Positions 9,832 through 22,012 of a DNA stretch of 64,000 nucleotides are shown piece by piece. Made by a program: the position numbers and the translations under genes. The stretch comes from Labyrinthula sp. Ha (lineage: Eukaryota; Sar; Bigyra; Labyrinthulida; Labyrinthulaceae), in assembly GCA_015227615.1 (NCBI GenBank), contig JAALGZ010000027.1, positions 186,001 to 250,000 on the forward strand. Direction: 5' to 3'. Numbering within the stretch: position 1 is the first letter of the stretch; each line of letters opens with the position of its first letter. The notes beneath the pieces are model-generated. The model did not search any database. It saw only the letters and a program-made list of their open reading frames with translations, and was not told where the DNA came from.

Positions 9832-12800
9832 TTCTTGATTTGTGTATCTTTACTTCTTGTTTTGATTTGATTTTAAATCAACGGACTGAAATAGTGGGAT
9901 CGGAATGAAACAAAACCATTCGGTATAAATAACTGCAAAGGGTGGAAATAAACACAACATATGAACACTATATGTCGCAGTTAGAGCACGGTACTGGCAC
10001 ACTGGTAATATCCCAATAAAATATATACTTACATTTTGTTAAACTGATAAGAAAAAAAAAACCTGTTCTACCATTAAAATTATAAATATTTCACAAAATT
10101 AACAATGTCAGTATTTGCCATTATTGGTTCTTCTCCAGCTTAACATATACTACATGAACGTTTGAGTTTGTAACGGGTAAACAATATTTCAATAAATTGA
10201 CTTAGTGAAACGGCAGCATTAAACTTGTTTTTACTATAGAAATACTTGAAATTGTGTTTCTTTTTCTAAAGTTGTTTGATAGCTTTAATATAATGGGGCT
10301 TCCTTATGAGAAAACGGTATCTTAGTAGCACTTCATTGGTTATAACTGGTAGTTAGACGCTACTCTAGTTAAGGTAGCAAGTGCCCCTACTAACTCAACT
10401 TGAACATTCACACTAGGGTTCCTACTTGAGTGGCCAGGGAGGGAGTAGAATAACTGCAGAAGGGTTCATACTTATTATATATCCGCTTGGGGTTGTAACT
10501 ATAATGAATCGTTGTTCTTTCAATTCTCTGTGGGTATAACATCCCCTCTTCCAATGAAATTAGTTTGTAATATATCAAGCGAGTGTTGATTTCTTCTTAA
10601 AGTTTTAAGACCTAAGAAGTAAGAATTTACGTCATGACTTCACTTCTACTAGGGTCAGCTCGCTTTTTGACATTACTGAATCTTCCATACTCTGAACGTT
10701 GGCTATTCCGCATTTTCAACCCTTTAATGATTTGTATGTCTTGTGCCAATGCTCAAAAGTTTGTACTACATCCGTACTATAGGAGGATAGAATGAAAACA
10801 CCTAAAAAAATCTTGTTAAACTTCTCACTTGGAGTAAACTATTCCAAGCAAGTCTTTGTTGAGACAAGATGTGAGAAGTTAAAAAGGCCCAACTGTTACG
10901 CGAGATTATACTTAAGTATGGAGTTAGAATATGTCTAATCAGGAATAGATATATTACAAGTTGTCTTTAATTTACCTACCAGAAACGTTCCCTTCATTAT
11001 TAAATTTTTCTGGCAATTTGTCGTAATTGAGGAAAGAATAAATAGCACACCGTCACCTTTGTTTTTGCTCAAATTATGCATGCGTCAGTGCTGTCTGATG
11101 AAGTGTAATTATATCTACTCAGCCAATTAATGCAAATATGGAAAATAATTGACTTACTGATTGCTGAATGAGCTCATTATAGTTGAATCTTTCAAGATTA
11201 ATTACCCGTTGCCAATGAGAATGTTGCAACGGCTGCTAAACCTATGATTATTGCATAAAAATAAATGAAAAATTTTCTTATGCACCTTCATCATGAGTAA
11301 AGTAACTTATGGTGCTACTGATGTGATTTAGGAGTCATTTCATTGAATTCTAGGATGTCCATTATCCTATGGCTTGCTACTTTGCTTGATCTAGGACTAA
11401 GTGATATTATCAAAGCAAATGACAATTTTAGATTATTTTGCGAAGCCCAACTTCATAAATTTAAAATATCAAACAATTTTTTTGACATTTTAGTTCTTTC
11501 AAATTAGCAATAAAATAGAAACATAGACGGGCAAGACTTGTTTCTCATGAAAAATATCGATCAAACAGCCTTCCTAAGATTAAATTCATATGGAGGGCTC
11601 AATGAACTAAGCCACAACTACGTCATCAGTGTAAGATGGTCATGAAAAAGACTAATAGATACTCTGATTCTTCAATCCCGGAACAGTTGTATGTAGCAAA
11701 ATATAATGTAAAGTTATTGCTACAACATTTTAAACATATGCTTAAGAAAAGACCAACTCATTAGGTGCACTTACTTTTATTAAAAACCTTAATCAGAAGT
11801 ATTTTTCAATATTGAAAACTGTTTGCGTTGGTGTACTTGAGTTAAGGATACCAGTTTTTGATAGCGAACATCGAACGACCTATCTTTGAATACCGAAAAA
11901 ACTTTATAGGTGCCGCTTATTTCCATAAAAAGATAGGATCATATTGGTACTAGTTAAGTGCAGATTCAGGTAGAACTGAAATTTCCAGTAATTCTTGTCC
12001 TAGCCAAGCTATTAAGCCACAACTTTAAACATGCAACTGCATCTAGTAAAGACAATGAACCTATTTACATGACACCTTTTACTCATTCTATGACCAATAA
12101 CAAAAAAAGTCATATAAGAATTCTTAACGTGTCAATTTAATGTAACTTGTATGGGGTTATGAGCTCAAAAAATACAATAAGAAACTTTTTTTATCTTACC
12201 TAAACAAATATCAAAACGATATCTTGACAAAAACCCAATCCAATGTGAGATGTCTTAGGTTGTAGCACCCACATAATTGAACTCGGTAAATATCCCGCAA
12301 TGAAGTTATTCTATTTAATATTAACCTACATTAACTTATACGAGTCAATATTTTGATAGTGAGCAATTTTACCGGCCGTTCATGGGCCATTAGTTCTAAA
12401 TGAGCTTAGAGTTCAGTTGTGTATCGACCGAGTCTTTTGAGTTAATAGTGTTTTACTTTTTGTCAAAGAAAAACTATCATCTGCTGCCAATAAAGTGACA
12501 CGAAAAGTATTTTACTAATGAAGCACTTTCTAGTCAACAATCAGTCAAGACAAGTTTTAGGAGCAACTACAAATCTGAAGTGACAAATGAAAAACTGAAT
12601 GATAGCCAAGAAGATGGTTTTATATGCATTGGCTTGTGAGCAGTTTCGCTAGGAAATCAATATTTCGTGTAACCATTCTTAGATTCTGGTTGAGAATTCT
12701 CTATAGTAATGTGTTAAGTCGAATTCTACTTTTTTACTTAAGCTAAAGATATCAACAGTAAAACGCCTACCACTGTTGCCACAAGATGGCTATAAAGTTT

Positions 12801-12970
12801 TCACCGGGCTTATTGAATCTTCATTTGAAAATTAAAGGATAATTTTTTCTTCAGTATATAGCAACTATACGTATATTTTAATTCTAGTTCTGAGTTTCCA
12901 CTAACCAGATATAGAAACTACTATTATAACACTTACCTTTTTGAACCTGTTAGCATCATTAGAGAAATAA

Positions 12971-12991
12971 ATATGAGATATGAGATATGAG
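12971..12991. repeat. Three tandem copies of the heptamer ATATGAG
   Basis: Direct reading shows three perfect 7-nt units. The third supplies the ATG of the short frame that follows. Confidence 0.9.
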
Positions 12992-13196
12992 TTTTCAGGG
13001 TTTGCTCATCTTGGAAAGAATCATAAGTGAAAATAGTGACGAGCAATATGATCTTGCTATTCTTCAGGTATTTGATCAAGAATCGTATTTGGAGGATGTT
13101 TATAGTTATAAAGAGAAGTATGATATTCCAGATGTGGTAGGTCTACCCTGCAGAGAGACATCAGAGACAATATTATTACAAGCCTTTATCATGTAG
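12987..13196 (+). CDS. Possible 69-aa ORF or orphan exon
   Basis: The frame begins MSFQGLLILERIISENSDEQ and continues through YDLAILQVFDQESYLEDVYS. Its balanced hydrophobic and acidic composition is unlike random translation of this AT-rich DNA. A 3'-splice-like TTTTCAG precedes GGTTTGCTC just inside the start, so it may be an internal exon of a lost or cryptic gene. It stands alone in a desert and no family is recognised. Confidence 0.2.
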   Translation: MSFQGLLILERIISENSDEQYDLAILQVFDQESYLEDVYSYKEKYDIPDVVGLPCRETSETILLQAFIM

Positions 13197-16100
13197 TTAG
13201 GTCTGTAAATTCTTTTTCATGTATAACATGTCGGCATGTTCTCTAGCGAAAGAAGACACTAGTTATTCTATTAATAAATTTAAGTGCAAATTAATCTAGT
13301 CCATTAGATATATGTTCTTTTTGTTATCGAGGCTAGCTTTCTTACGCTTTCAAATTGGTTTTGAACAACATCTTTCCAGGATCATTGCTCTTTTGCATAG
13401 ATGACTTTCCTTCCTTAACTTAATACTGTAATATAGCAACCTACCATAAAAAGCTATGCACTTGCGTTATTTTGTAGAGTGCTAACTAACCTGTATCACG
13501 AACAAAATCTTGGCTTGAATACATATTTCATAAAGTAAAAATAATATCATCAATAAGAAGCATTATACTCTAGCAAATAACTACACAGGATGTAACCGAG
13601 TTGCAAAATATCCGCAAGGATTATAAAAATTTAATATTCTTTCTTTATTTTCTTGGATTTAGGTAGAAAAAGTTCGTAAGGGGAAACTGGTTAATTGGAA
13701 TTACTATCACATGTGCTGCTAAGGACACACATGTACAAAAAACGTGCTGCAAGCCCTGTCAAATGTTGCTTCAGTTATATTTTCATGCCAGCAGAATGCA
13801 CTAGTAAGGATATTATTGTAACAAAAAGTGTAACAGTTCTTCTGTAAGAGACCATAGCTAATAGATACAGGAAGAATATATAATTGTTCAACGGAAAAGT
13901 CTTGTCTCGTAAACTGAGAGATGTATTAAATGCTTAAGATATATATTACACCAACCTGCTAAGTTACAGAGAATTTTTCCTCAGATCACATTAAGAAATA
14001 TAAGAGCTGCTATTAATTGGAAAAAGGAACTGTCTCTTTGTTAAAAGTATTGAATTCCCGTTCCCAACCACATTTATAATAGAAAACCCTTTCATCTATT
14101 ACTTCTTCTTGCATTTTTAGATTATTTAGGTGCAAGTAATTCGTTTTTAACTAGAATACCTTTTTCTAGCTTGCTTGTAATAAAGGTCGATGATTTCCTA
14201 AGTATGCTATTTGGAGATGGACAAGTTTGGTGTATACACTTTTTCAGATGTTGTCTAGCAAATAGACTCTATAGTAATTGTGTTTGGTGAAAACCCTAAT
14301 GAAGCAATTAGATTCAATGCTAATTGCGATGAAATATCATATCAACTAATAATTAAGACCTTTTGAGTTTTATTCTCAGTGCATTGAATTGGTTCATTCA
14401 TCAACATAAACCCGCTTGGCTAGTTTGAGCATCTCTCAGGTTGATGAACTGTCCTCATCCTCCTCCTGACCGATAGGTTAAATGAATTTAGCTTACCTAT
14501 CTGGCAGATCTAATATTTTAACTAGCTTGAGAATGTTTGTTAAATTTTTCTTTTGTGTTTTGGCCTAAATCGATTGCTGTTCTCATATAGAGGATTCTAA
14601 GCGTGCTGGGAATAAGAACTTAGATTATTGGATAGTAATTGTTATTGACAATAATATTTCAGAATAGTTATAGTTGCTCTAACTATTTAAGTAACTATTA
14701 ACTTCCAATATATATAATGTCACATGTAAACGGCGTTGATTTACTTGGCTCTCACATTATATTTGACCTGGGCATACCAAATTATCAATTTCAACAACAT
14801 TGAATAAAGTGAATCTGTCTAGAAGTTGGCAGGACATGGGTAACTTATACGGTTTTTATTGCTGGTGCACGTTATTCTAAATTTTACCAACGGAGTGCAT
14901 TGTTGTCGCTGTGATGATAAGCTATGGATATAATAGCAATGTAAAGGACAAAGACATTTACCTTTTCTTTTTTCTTAATTAGCTTGTAAGTGTAAAATCC
15001 TTATGTAAGATGCTGACAATAAATTTGTTTATTTGATTTTTAAAACTATTATTTATTAATCGTGGAAGCTATGTTTTCACCCTTTAGAATATTTCTAGAT
15101 ATTCGAATTTTCCCAGAGTACGATGAATTATTTCGAGAATAGATATATACTCCAGACCTAACCATAAGTGTTGGTTTATATTTTATACAGACATATGTAG
15201 ACTTTACACAGATCCCCTGCTACAGTGGCAAGATGTTCTAATTTGGTTATGCCTAAGCCTATGTGAGCATCATAAAAGTTGAATTAATGTGTCGTTCAAT
15301 AGAAAATAGATGACGTCACTTATGTTTCTGCATTCTCATAGGTTTGAGTATTGGTTTTGTAGCCAGGGTTAGTATTCATTTCTCTGTTATAATTGGAGTA
15401 GTTCATTTTACGTAGGTGCCGTCTTAATGGAATACTACAATCAGTGAAAATATTTAAGAAATAATTTAAAAAAATACGGTGTTTGAGCTAAACTATGTTA
15501 AAACACCCAACATGAACCACATGGCCTCTCTTCATTAACTAACTAGGCTGTTTTCCTGGAATAGACATCTTAAATGGGCTAACTGATCATATTCATTAAT
15601 AACACTTTAGAAACTGAGATTGGGTAGCTCTTCCTTTTTTGAGTGATTTTCTTCATACAAAACCCAGCATTTTAACTGACCAAGTTATATTTGTTTCATT
15701 CAGAAGCATAATGGTCTTCAAAATACATAAGATATTAATGATTACTATATCAAGACACCTATCATAGAGAAGCTTACACTAAAACCTCTGAAGAGACCCA
15801 AGGTGGAATTTTCATGTTTGTCTTTGATATGGGATCTTCCGCTGAAACTTGTTCTATTAAATATAGAGGTATGAAACAAGACACCGTGGAATTATTGAAC
15901 CTTCATTCAAAATTTCATCTCATTTATTCTACCTGTTTAATAAGACACGGGTACCCTCACGCTATATACGATGAACTTTATTTCGCGCATTTCATGCTCT
16001 TTTTTAAATTGCCATTCCATATCAGTATTCTGTAAAACCAGTGCCGTGAGTATTCCTCAGTCGATGAACAAGAAATCGCGACCCTTTTACTCAAATATAG

Positions 16101-17623
16101 AAGGGCCCAAAGTAATTATAATAACATGGGTTATAAACTATGAAGAAACGGCCAAAAGGGCTGCCACAAGGCTCAAGAAAAAAGACGAAACTAGACCATT
16201 GAAGCTTCAGAGCCTTTTTACTTGGATTTTTCATATATACGCACTTGTATAAAGATTAGACAAGAAATGGTAAGTTTATCCATGGACCTTGCAAAGGTAG
16301 ACGGGTCCATTACTCACTGAATTTTTTCGACATATAGCCCGGGTAATCCGGCTTCTATGCTAGAATCTCAGGATACCAATACTTTTCATGCAAGGCGAAA
16401 CCGACGGAATATCACTGGTTGCGTTACCATAACGAATAATGTTGCTCTGATAGCAAAAAAATAAGTGGACACTTTTTTCATCTTTTCCTCAAAAACAGAA
16501 TAAAATTGAAAACCGATCGCTTAGGTGAAAGCATTAAGTCAAATACTTTCATCCTATTATTAACAATCTAAAGTAATAAAACACATGTTTGCTGTGATAT
16601 AAGTCTATGCGGAATTTCATAGACTAGTAAAACAGACTAACTATTATGCCCATGTGTCATACGTCTTAGAATTGACCCTTATAACTTCATTATGATAGCA
16701 TTTTGCGCACAGTTCAAGATTTATTAGTCAGTACATTGACCTCCTATCCGCCAAGGTAATTGAAACAGAAGACATAACCTTGACACAAAACATGTTCCGG
16801 ATGAACTTTTCTAACTATATGAGCAAAGAATTTCCGAGATTGTTAAATCTAAATATTTTAGGAATAGTGGAACCAGCTTAGAATACATAGAAAAACAGGA
16901 TGTTTGGCTCTCTTAAGAAAAGTCACCATGTTCAGATCAACTATGAAAAGAATAAATGAATGCAATGACAGTTTCTTGAAAACTTTCAAATTAATATCAT
17001 TATTTTGGAGGTGAAATAAAGTCAACAGTTTACTCACAGCGAACCCGATACACTTAGCTTAAGTTTTGAGCAAAACTTAAGCACATCATCAGTTTTATTT
17101 TCAATGTTCATTCTCTCTGTTTAATATCTTGAACGTTATAGAGCAATTAGGCTTTTATCTAATAAATTAAACAAATAATCTTTGTTGCTGAATATCATTT
17201 TGTCTAGTGCATGGTCTGAGCTGGAGAGATTTAGTAGATTAGCAAATTTTGATGTTACACAGAGTTTCCTTTAGTTACTGAATATTTTACATGTACTAGT
17301 TCTACAAAATCTTTGTCAACGCATAAACTGTTTCATATTTATCGACTCTTTGAAATATTTCTCAATGAGCAACATGGGTCTGCAACTGATGACCAGTATA
17401 CTGTAAATCTATATGTCCTATATTTTGAGGTGATACTTTGACAATACTTGATAGTGCATTACCGTGTCGCAAGCAAAATACAGCAGCTAACTTCTGGGAA
17501 ATCGAGAAATAAAAAGAAGCAATCAATATAATTTATCTAAACATTTTCTATTAACTACACTAAAGTCGGATCTAGTGGAAAAAGAACAAAGCTCCTTATA
17601 TTCTAATTCAATTCAACCTCAGA

Positions 17624-18193
17624 ATGGGTTCGTGCTGTTCGAGTGCAAAATCTCCCGAACCAGGAGCAATCGGAACATACAAGTCTTCTGGGCAACCAAC
17701 TGTTTATTTGGACATAAGAGTTGGAAAAGAAATACTTGGAAGAATTGTTATTCGACTTAGACCTGACGTTGTCCCAAAAACCGCTGAAAACTTTCGTGTA
17801 CTGTGCACAGGAGAAAAAAAACAGACTTACAAGAAGAGTCAGTTACATCGGGTTGTGCAAGATTCTATAATGTAAGTTTCTAGTTTAATTTTATTCTCTA
17901 GACAAGGTGGTGATTTAGGAAAATTTAAAAGTATTTACGGATCTAAATTTGAAGATGAAAATTTTCAGTTGAAACACGATGCGTTTGTGATTTCCATGGC
18001 GAACACGGGGAAAGATTCAAATGGAACCCAATTCTTTTTTACTGTGAAAAAGACACCGTGGTTAGATGGAAAACATGTCGTTTTTGGAAAAGTTGTTGAT
18101 GGAACAGAGGTTTTGTTTCAAATTGAACAATTAGGTTCAGAAAATGGAACAACTTCTAAAAAAATATTCATTCATGATTGCGGTCAGCTTTAA
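17624..18193 (+). CDS. Cyclophilin with N-terminal acylation signal, one 30-nt intron
   Basis: Exons 17624-17871 and 17902-18193 encode 179 aa of a cyclophilin-type peptidyl-prolyl isomerase. The intron (17872-17901) is 30 nt, GTAAGT to TCTAG, and splicing makes [13 protein letters not shown]. Family blocks are [42 protein letters not shown] and [12 protein letters not shown]. The catalytic Arg (HRVV), the Gln of QGG, the QFFF pair, and the Trp and His of WLDGKH are kept. The residue equivalent to Phe60 of human CypA reads Ser, and the loop after GGD is about five residues shorter than usual. The N-terminus MGSCCSS fits an N-myristoylation site (Gly2, Ser6) with adjacent palmitoylatable cysteines, so I infer membrane attachment. 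The coding end overlaps that of LAS1 by 26 nt on the other strand. Confidence 0.92.
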
Positions 18194-19568
18194 GTTTTTC
18201 TTGTAGGTCGATTAGTTTAACTGTAAATAAATAATCATGTGGAAAAGTCGAATCAATTTTAACTTTTTTAGAAGAATCGTTGTTTTGTATACTCTTTGGC
18301 TTTCGTTTCTCAGTTTTTGGGTCATCAAGTTTTCTCTTATTCTCTTTCACAGGAAAGGTTTGCTTTAAAAGAGAAATTGTGTTTTCATCTATTGAATAAG
18401 TCCCTTTTAATTTGGCTGTATCTTGTTTAACTTCAATTAAATCTATAACTTGGGAAAGTTTTTTTTCGCTTTTCTCTTTCCAAATTAAAGGTAACAAAAC
18501 AAACAAAAGTTTCTGATTCTTTCCTGAAGGATTTTCAAATAGTTTGAACATTCTTGACTCCAAAGTTGGGTAAACTAAGAATATATTTGTATTTTGCTTA
18601 CCTAAAAAACCTAGGAATCTTTCACTTAGTATATATTTTAATAGATCTGTTGAATTTTTATTCAAGGAACAGGAGAATATATCAGAAAAAATTTGGTGAT
18701 GAAAACAAGGAAAAAAATCGCAAAAAGTTAAAAACACTGCTTCAAAATTACGAAACTCTGAATATTTTTTCAGCTCAAAAGATTCCAAAAAGATACGAGA
18801 AAGCAATGGTTGAATAATTTGTCTTAAGCTTTTTGATTTGAAATCAAGCAGTTTTTGAAAATGTTTCTCTAATTCTTGAATAAAGTCCACACTATACTCT
18901 AAGAAACTTAATTTTTTTAACTCAAGTAAGAAATTTGTGAATGGAAACTCAAAATGTAACAGAGCATTTAGTTTTCCAAACAGTATTGCAAATTTAATGT
19001 TTTTTAAAACTATTTCCTTATTCTGAAAGAGTATATCTTGAATTAGGATTCTACCTTGAAAGACTTGATAAAAAGGAGTCCAAAAAGTCTTAAACAAATA
19101 TTTCAACAGTTCTATAGCAGAAAATAATAAAATATCAACAGAAGGTATAAAATGATGAGTGGCATCGTGGCGTACATCCACAAGGAATCGCGGAAGAGAT
19201 ACTTTTTGCGCTAGATTTACAACTGAACAAGGTTTATCAGATTTCACGAAGTCGCAGATTAGATTTACAGAGAGAAGAATTGTTGAAGATAAAGAGGATG
19301 GGGATGGTGAGTTTTCAAGAATCTCGGTAAGCAAATCTTTGACCGTAGTGAAATAGAAAGGAAACTGATTATAATGAGTTGTTTGCGTTTTGCCTTGCCA
19401 GAGAGTAATTTGGTTTATTATAGTAAGAATTGTTTGTGTCATGCTAGGACTGCTAATCACATCAATGCTATTTATAGAGCTTATCGTGTTTTTGAAAAGA
19501 TTGTATACCTCTATGAATTCTATAGAAGAAGAGAAATGATAATATGACGTTCGGTTAACCTCATCCAT
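18168..19568 (-). CDS. LAS1: Las1-like pre-rRNA processing endoribonuclease
   Basis: LAS1 is a HEPN-fold RNase that cuts the ITS2 spacer during 60S ribosome maturation, normally with the kinase Grc3/Nol9, in the nucleolus. This single-exon 466-aa frame has the diagnostic block [20 protein letters not shown] followed by [17 protein letters not shown]. That gives the HEPN catalytic signature R-H-x3-H at residues 133-138 and the helix after it. The rest is helical and poorly conserved, as expected of the family, and the basic C-terminus ([16 protein letters not shown]) resembles a nuclear localisation signal. The start is the ATG at 19568. The last 26 nt are also the last 26 nt of the cyclophilin gene on the opposite strand. 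Confidence 0.85.
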   Translation of the reverse strand: MDEVNRTSYYHFSSSIEFIEVYNLFKNTISSINSIDVISSPSMTQTILTIINQITLWQGKTQTTHYNQFPFYFTTVKDLLTEILENSPSPSSLSSTILLSVNLICDFVKSDKPCSVVNLAQKVSLPRFLVDVRHDATHHFIPSVDILLFSAIELLKYLFKTFWTPFYQVFQGRILIQDILFQNKEIVLKNIKFAILFGKLNALLHFEFPFTNFLLELKKLSFLEYSVDFIQELEKHFQKLLDFKSKSLRQIIQPLLSRIFLESFELKKYSEFRNFEAVFLTFCDFFPCFHHQIFSDIFSCSLNKNSTDLLKYILSERFLGFLGKQNTNIFLVYPTLESRMFKLFENPSGKNQKLLFVLLPLIWKEKSEKKLSQVIDLIEVKQDTAKLKGTYSIDENTISLLKQTFPVKENKRKLDDPKTEKRKPKSIQNNDSSKKVKIDSTFPHDYLFTVKLIDLQEKLKADRNHE

Positions 19569-19825
19569 TGTCTCTTGTTCTATTCTTCTTTAGGAAGATA
19601 TACAGTAATGTCATTTTGAAATCTACCACTTTAATGAGTCCGTTACACTCAAACTAATGGAATTGACAACACATTTCTCTTGGTAGAACACATTAGGCAT
19701 AATTACTGTACTAATATTAGCCAAAGCACTTCCTCAGTTGAGCTTTCAAGCTAACTAGTACGTTCAACGAAGAATGATCCTTACGAAAAATTTAGTTCAT
19801 ACTCTTTACCTTTAAGAAACTGCCT

Positions 19826-20788
19826 CTAAAGTCTAGAAGTTTGGTGTTTTGCCTCAAAGTGGTCGAAATATTTCCAAATTTCCTCTGCCACAATCTTTGG
19901 TTTCTCCATCACAACCAAATGCCCCGCACCCTTTACTGTAACATGCTCATCTTTGACGTCCTCAGGAAAACATTTCCAACTAACCCATTGCTTTGTCTCA
20001 TCGCCTTCCACGAGACCTGGAACAACAGTGTTTTCACCCATGATCTGCTTCACGAAAGCTGTTTCATTTTTTCCTTCTGCCAGCAGCCGAAAGTAAAGAT
20101 CAATGTCACAGCAGTAAAACTCAAACTCAGTTAGTGGATGACATGACAATTCAAATCTTTCCTCAACAGGAACTTCTTTCAAACTGTACTCTACATAATT
20201 TTCAAGTGCTTTTGGAGTCCAAGTAGAAAAAGCTCTTTTTTTCCCAAAGCTTTTCAGAGCACTCTCTTTACTCTTGAAGAATCTTTTCCTCTTCAGAGCA
20301 GCTCCAGCAAGAAGCTCTAACTTCAACCTATTCCCTTTCACAACTTGCATTATTGGTTCAACTAAAATCATTCCTGAAAATGTTCTTGGATAGTTGACTT
20401 GACAGTATAGGGAGGTTGTTCCACCAATGCTATGCCCCACAACGACCCGTTTACCTTTGTTTAATGTTGACTCCTCTACAACTTCTTTTAAATCATCACC
20501 CAAACAGCTTGGATTCCATGAACTAATATGGGATATTCTAACTCTTGACTCTCCTTGGCCACGAACATCTACTAGGATAATTCTCAGTTGTTCAAATTTT
20601 TTTTCATTTAACTTCTTCAAGTATTCTAACGGTTCTAAAAAGTGAAAAGACAGATGAAATCAACCCAACCAAGCTTCTTTCGAGAAACCATTTGCATGTA
20701 CAAAGTATATTTCATAGATTGGTGATGAATTTTCATGCAAAACTTTATAACTCATTCCATTCTTTGTAAACTTGGTTTCTGAAGACAT
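19826..20788 (-). CDS. Alpha/beta hydrolase, one 30-nt intron
   Basis: The true start is the ATG at 20788. Exon 1 (20788-20665) joins exon 2 (20634-19826) across a 30-nt intron that begins GTTGAT and ends TTTAG. The spliced protein is 310 aa. Exon 1 supplies FVHANGFSKEAWLEPLEYL, the N-terminal strand and the oxyanion HxNG motif. Exon 2 supplies VDVRGQGESR, the nucleophile elbow VVGHSIGG (Ser) and the catalytic His in GAGHLVVMEKP. An acidic residue in the segment before the His (around EGDETKQW) is a candidate third member of the triad. The substrate cannot be inferred. Without the short first exon the protein would lack its oxyanion strand, which supports the splice. The gene is divergent from the PH-like membrane protein across 150 nt. 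Confidence 0.9.
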
Positions 20789-20938
20789 ATTTTCTTTATT
20801 CCGAAGTTCGGAAATATCTTCAGTTTTCATTGGTTGAATTAACCAATCAAAAAACTAGTATTTTCGGAACTAAATAGATCAACAGAACAATAATGATCGA
20901 TTATTGAACCTGACTCCGGAAATAGCCGTACACAACAA
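20789..20938. promoter_or_regulatory. Divergent promoter with two inverted-repeat elements
   Basis: Two near-palindromes lie in this 150-nt gap. One is TTCCGAAGTTCGGAA at 20799-20813 (7-bp arms, 1-nt spacer). The other is ATTGGTTGAATTAACCAAT at 829-847 of the 20-kb block (20829-20847), which has 7-bp arms and puts a CCAAT box on each strand. A further TTCGGAA lies at 20863-20869. Paired elements suit a bidirectional promoter, but function is inferred. Confidence 0.45.
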
Positions 20939-21616
20939 ATGAGAATAGATCCATTAAAGAGACTTTCTTCTCCTGAGAGACTAAGAGATGACGTATTAGT
21001 GGAATTTGAAGATTGTTGTGCAAAAAATCATCTCCCATACTCAAATCTTCAAATCCTCTCCGTTGTTGTGCCGACAAAAGATATTTTGGGAAAGGTAAGA
21101 CGGACCTGCTGTATTTTTCACCACCCCGTACGAGTATACTTAGAGTCTCAAACAACTTTTGAATCTTTTCTGTGTTTTTTCTGCGCTACTGTTCTTACAT
21201 TACCCTTTGTGGCTCTAGCTTATTTATTGTCTTTTATTGTTTCTCCCTGGTACTCAATCAACCTGTGTTTCAGAGACAGTTTTGTTGCAACAGACGAACA
21301 ATTAGTGAATTTAACGCGTACGGCTTATATAGTTTTTAACGAGGGAGTTTTCATATATAAGCCTGCAGTTGAACCTTTTGAGTTCAAGACATTTTTCTTC
21401 TGGTTAAAGATTACAAGAGATCAGCAAAGACCAGAGGAAAAATATTTGTTTTTATGGAAAGATATTATTCAATTCAGAGCACGAAGGCGAAAGAAAAGTA
21501 TTGGTAAACAGCTTAAGAATGTTGTGCTCAATGGAAGACAGTTTGTTTGTCCTACTGAGTTGTTTGACGTAATGGAGCAGTCAAGGAATAATTGGTCTGA
21601 TAACTCGTTGGTCTAG
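20939..21616 (+). CDS. Membrane protein with PH-like (YcxB-type) C-terminal region
   Basis: This 225-aa single-exon protein has a charged N-terminus and a long hydrophobic segment at about residues 75-102 (FLCFFCATVLTLPFVALAYL onward), wide enough for one long or two short membrane passes. The C-terminal region, IVFNEGVFIYKP then YLFLWKDIIQFRARRRKK then VLNGRQFVCPTELFDVMEQS, resembles the strand-strand-WxDI-arginine-rich layout of bacterial PH-like YcxB domains. I suggest this at low confidence. Function is unknown. It is divergent from the hydrolase and followed by a 396-nt gap. Confidence 0.6.
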   Translation: MRIDPLKRLSSPERLRDDVLVEFEDCCAKNHLPYSNLQILSVVVPTKDILGKVRRTCCIFHHPVRVYLESQTTFESFLCFFCATVLTLPFVALAYLLSFIVSPWYSINLCFRDSFVATDEQLVNLTRTAYIVFNEGVFIYKPAVEPFEFKTFFFWLKITRDQQRPEEKYLFLWKDIIQFRARRRKKSIGKQLKNVVLNGRQFVCPTELFDVMEQSRNNWSDNSLV

Positions 21617-22012
21617 TTGTTAGACCTTTATAATTGTCTATTCAATGAAACCCTTGGGCTTTATTAAATTATATTATTTATTTAAGTAACTTACTCTATT
21701 TATTAGGAGATTCTTGTTTACTTGCGAAAGGCTCCCATTAATCTTACCCTCTCGGGCGTGTTTATGTTCAGCCAGCAAAAAAAGGAAAGTGCAGCGACCG
21801 GTCGCCAACTGGGTTTATTGTTGCGCTAGGGGTTCTCACTGATTTGTACACGGTAAAGGAAGTTGTTCTGTCTTATCTGCTCGAAAACAGTGCTGAAATA
21901 TATTCTTATTCTTAAGAAGCCACTGCTGAACACTGTATTACCAAGTAACCCAAACTGCAGCAATATTATCCAGTTTGACCAAAATAAACCCACTCTAAAA
22001 GTAAACAAAAAA
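21617..22012. other. Intergenic with a 12-bp perfect palindrome
   Basis: This is the promoter region of the type II membrane protein. GCGACCGGTCGC at 21794-21805 is a perfect palindrome and stands out as GC-rich in AT-rich DNA. It is a candidate transcription-factor site about 210 nt upstream of the chosen start. The open frame extends upstream to 21863, but that extension looks non-coding. Confidence 0.45.

Larger units (their letters stand above)
9832..17623. other. Gene desert with a few short open frames
   Basis: Nearly 7.8 kb with no recognised gene. A 69-codon frame at 12987-13196 is listed separately. Short overlapping frames at 15814-16252 have somewhat protein-like composition, but match no family I know. 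They may be transposon or gene debris. No tRNA or rRNA was found. Confidence 0.55.

Noticed and set aside
15814-16252. Overlapping short frames
   Set aside because: Mildly protein-like but unrecognised, and no splice joins them convincingly.
21863-22012. Upstream in-frame start for the type II membrane protein
   Set aside because: The 50 extra residues look like translated AT-rich leader, and the polar N-terminus begins sensibly at 22013.
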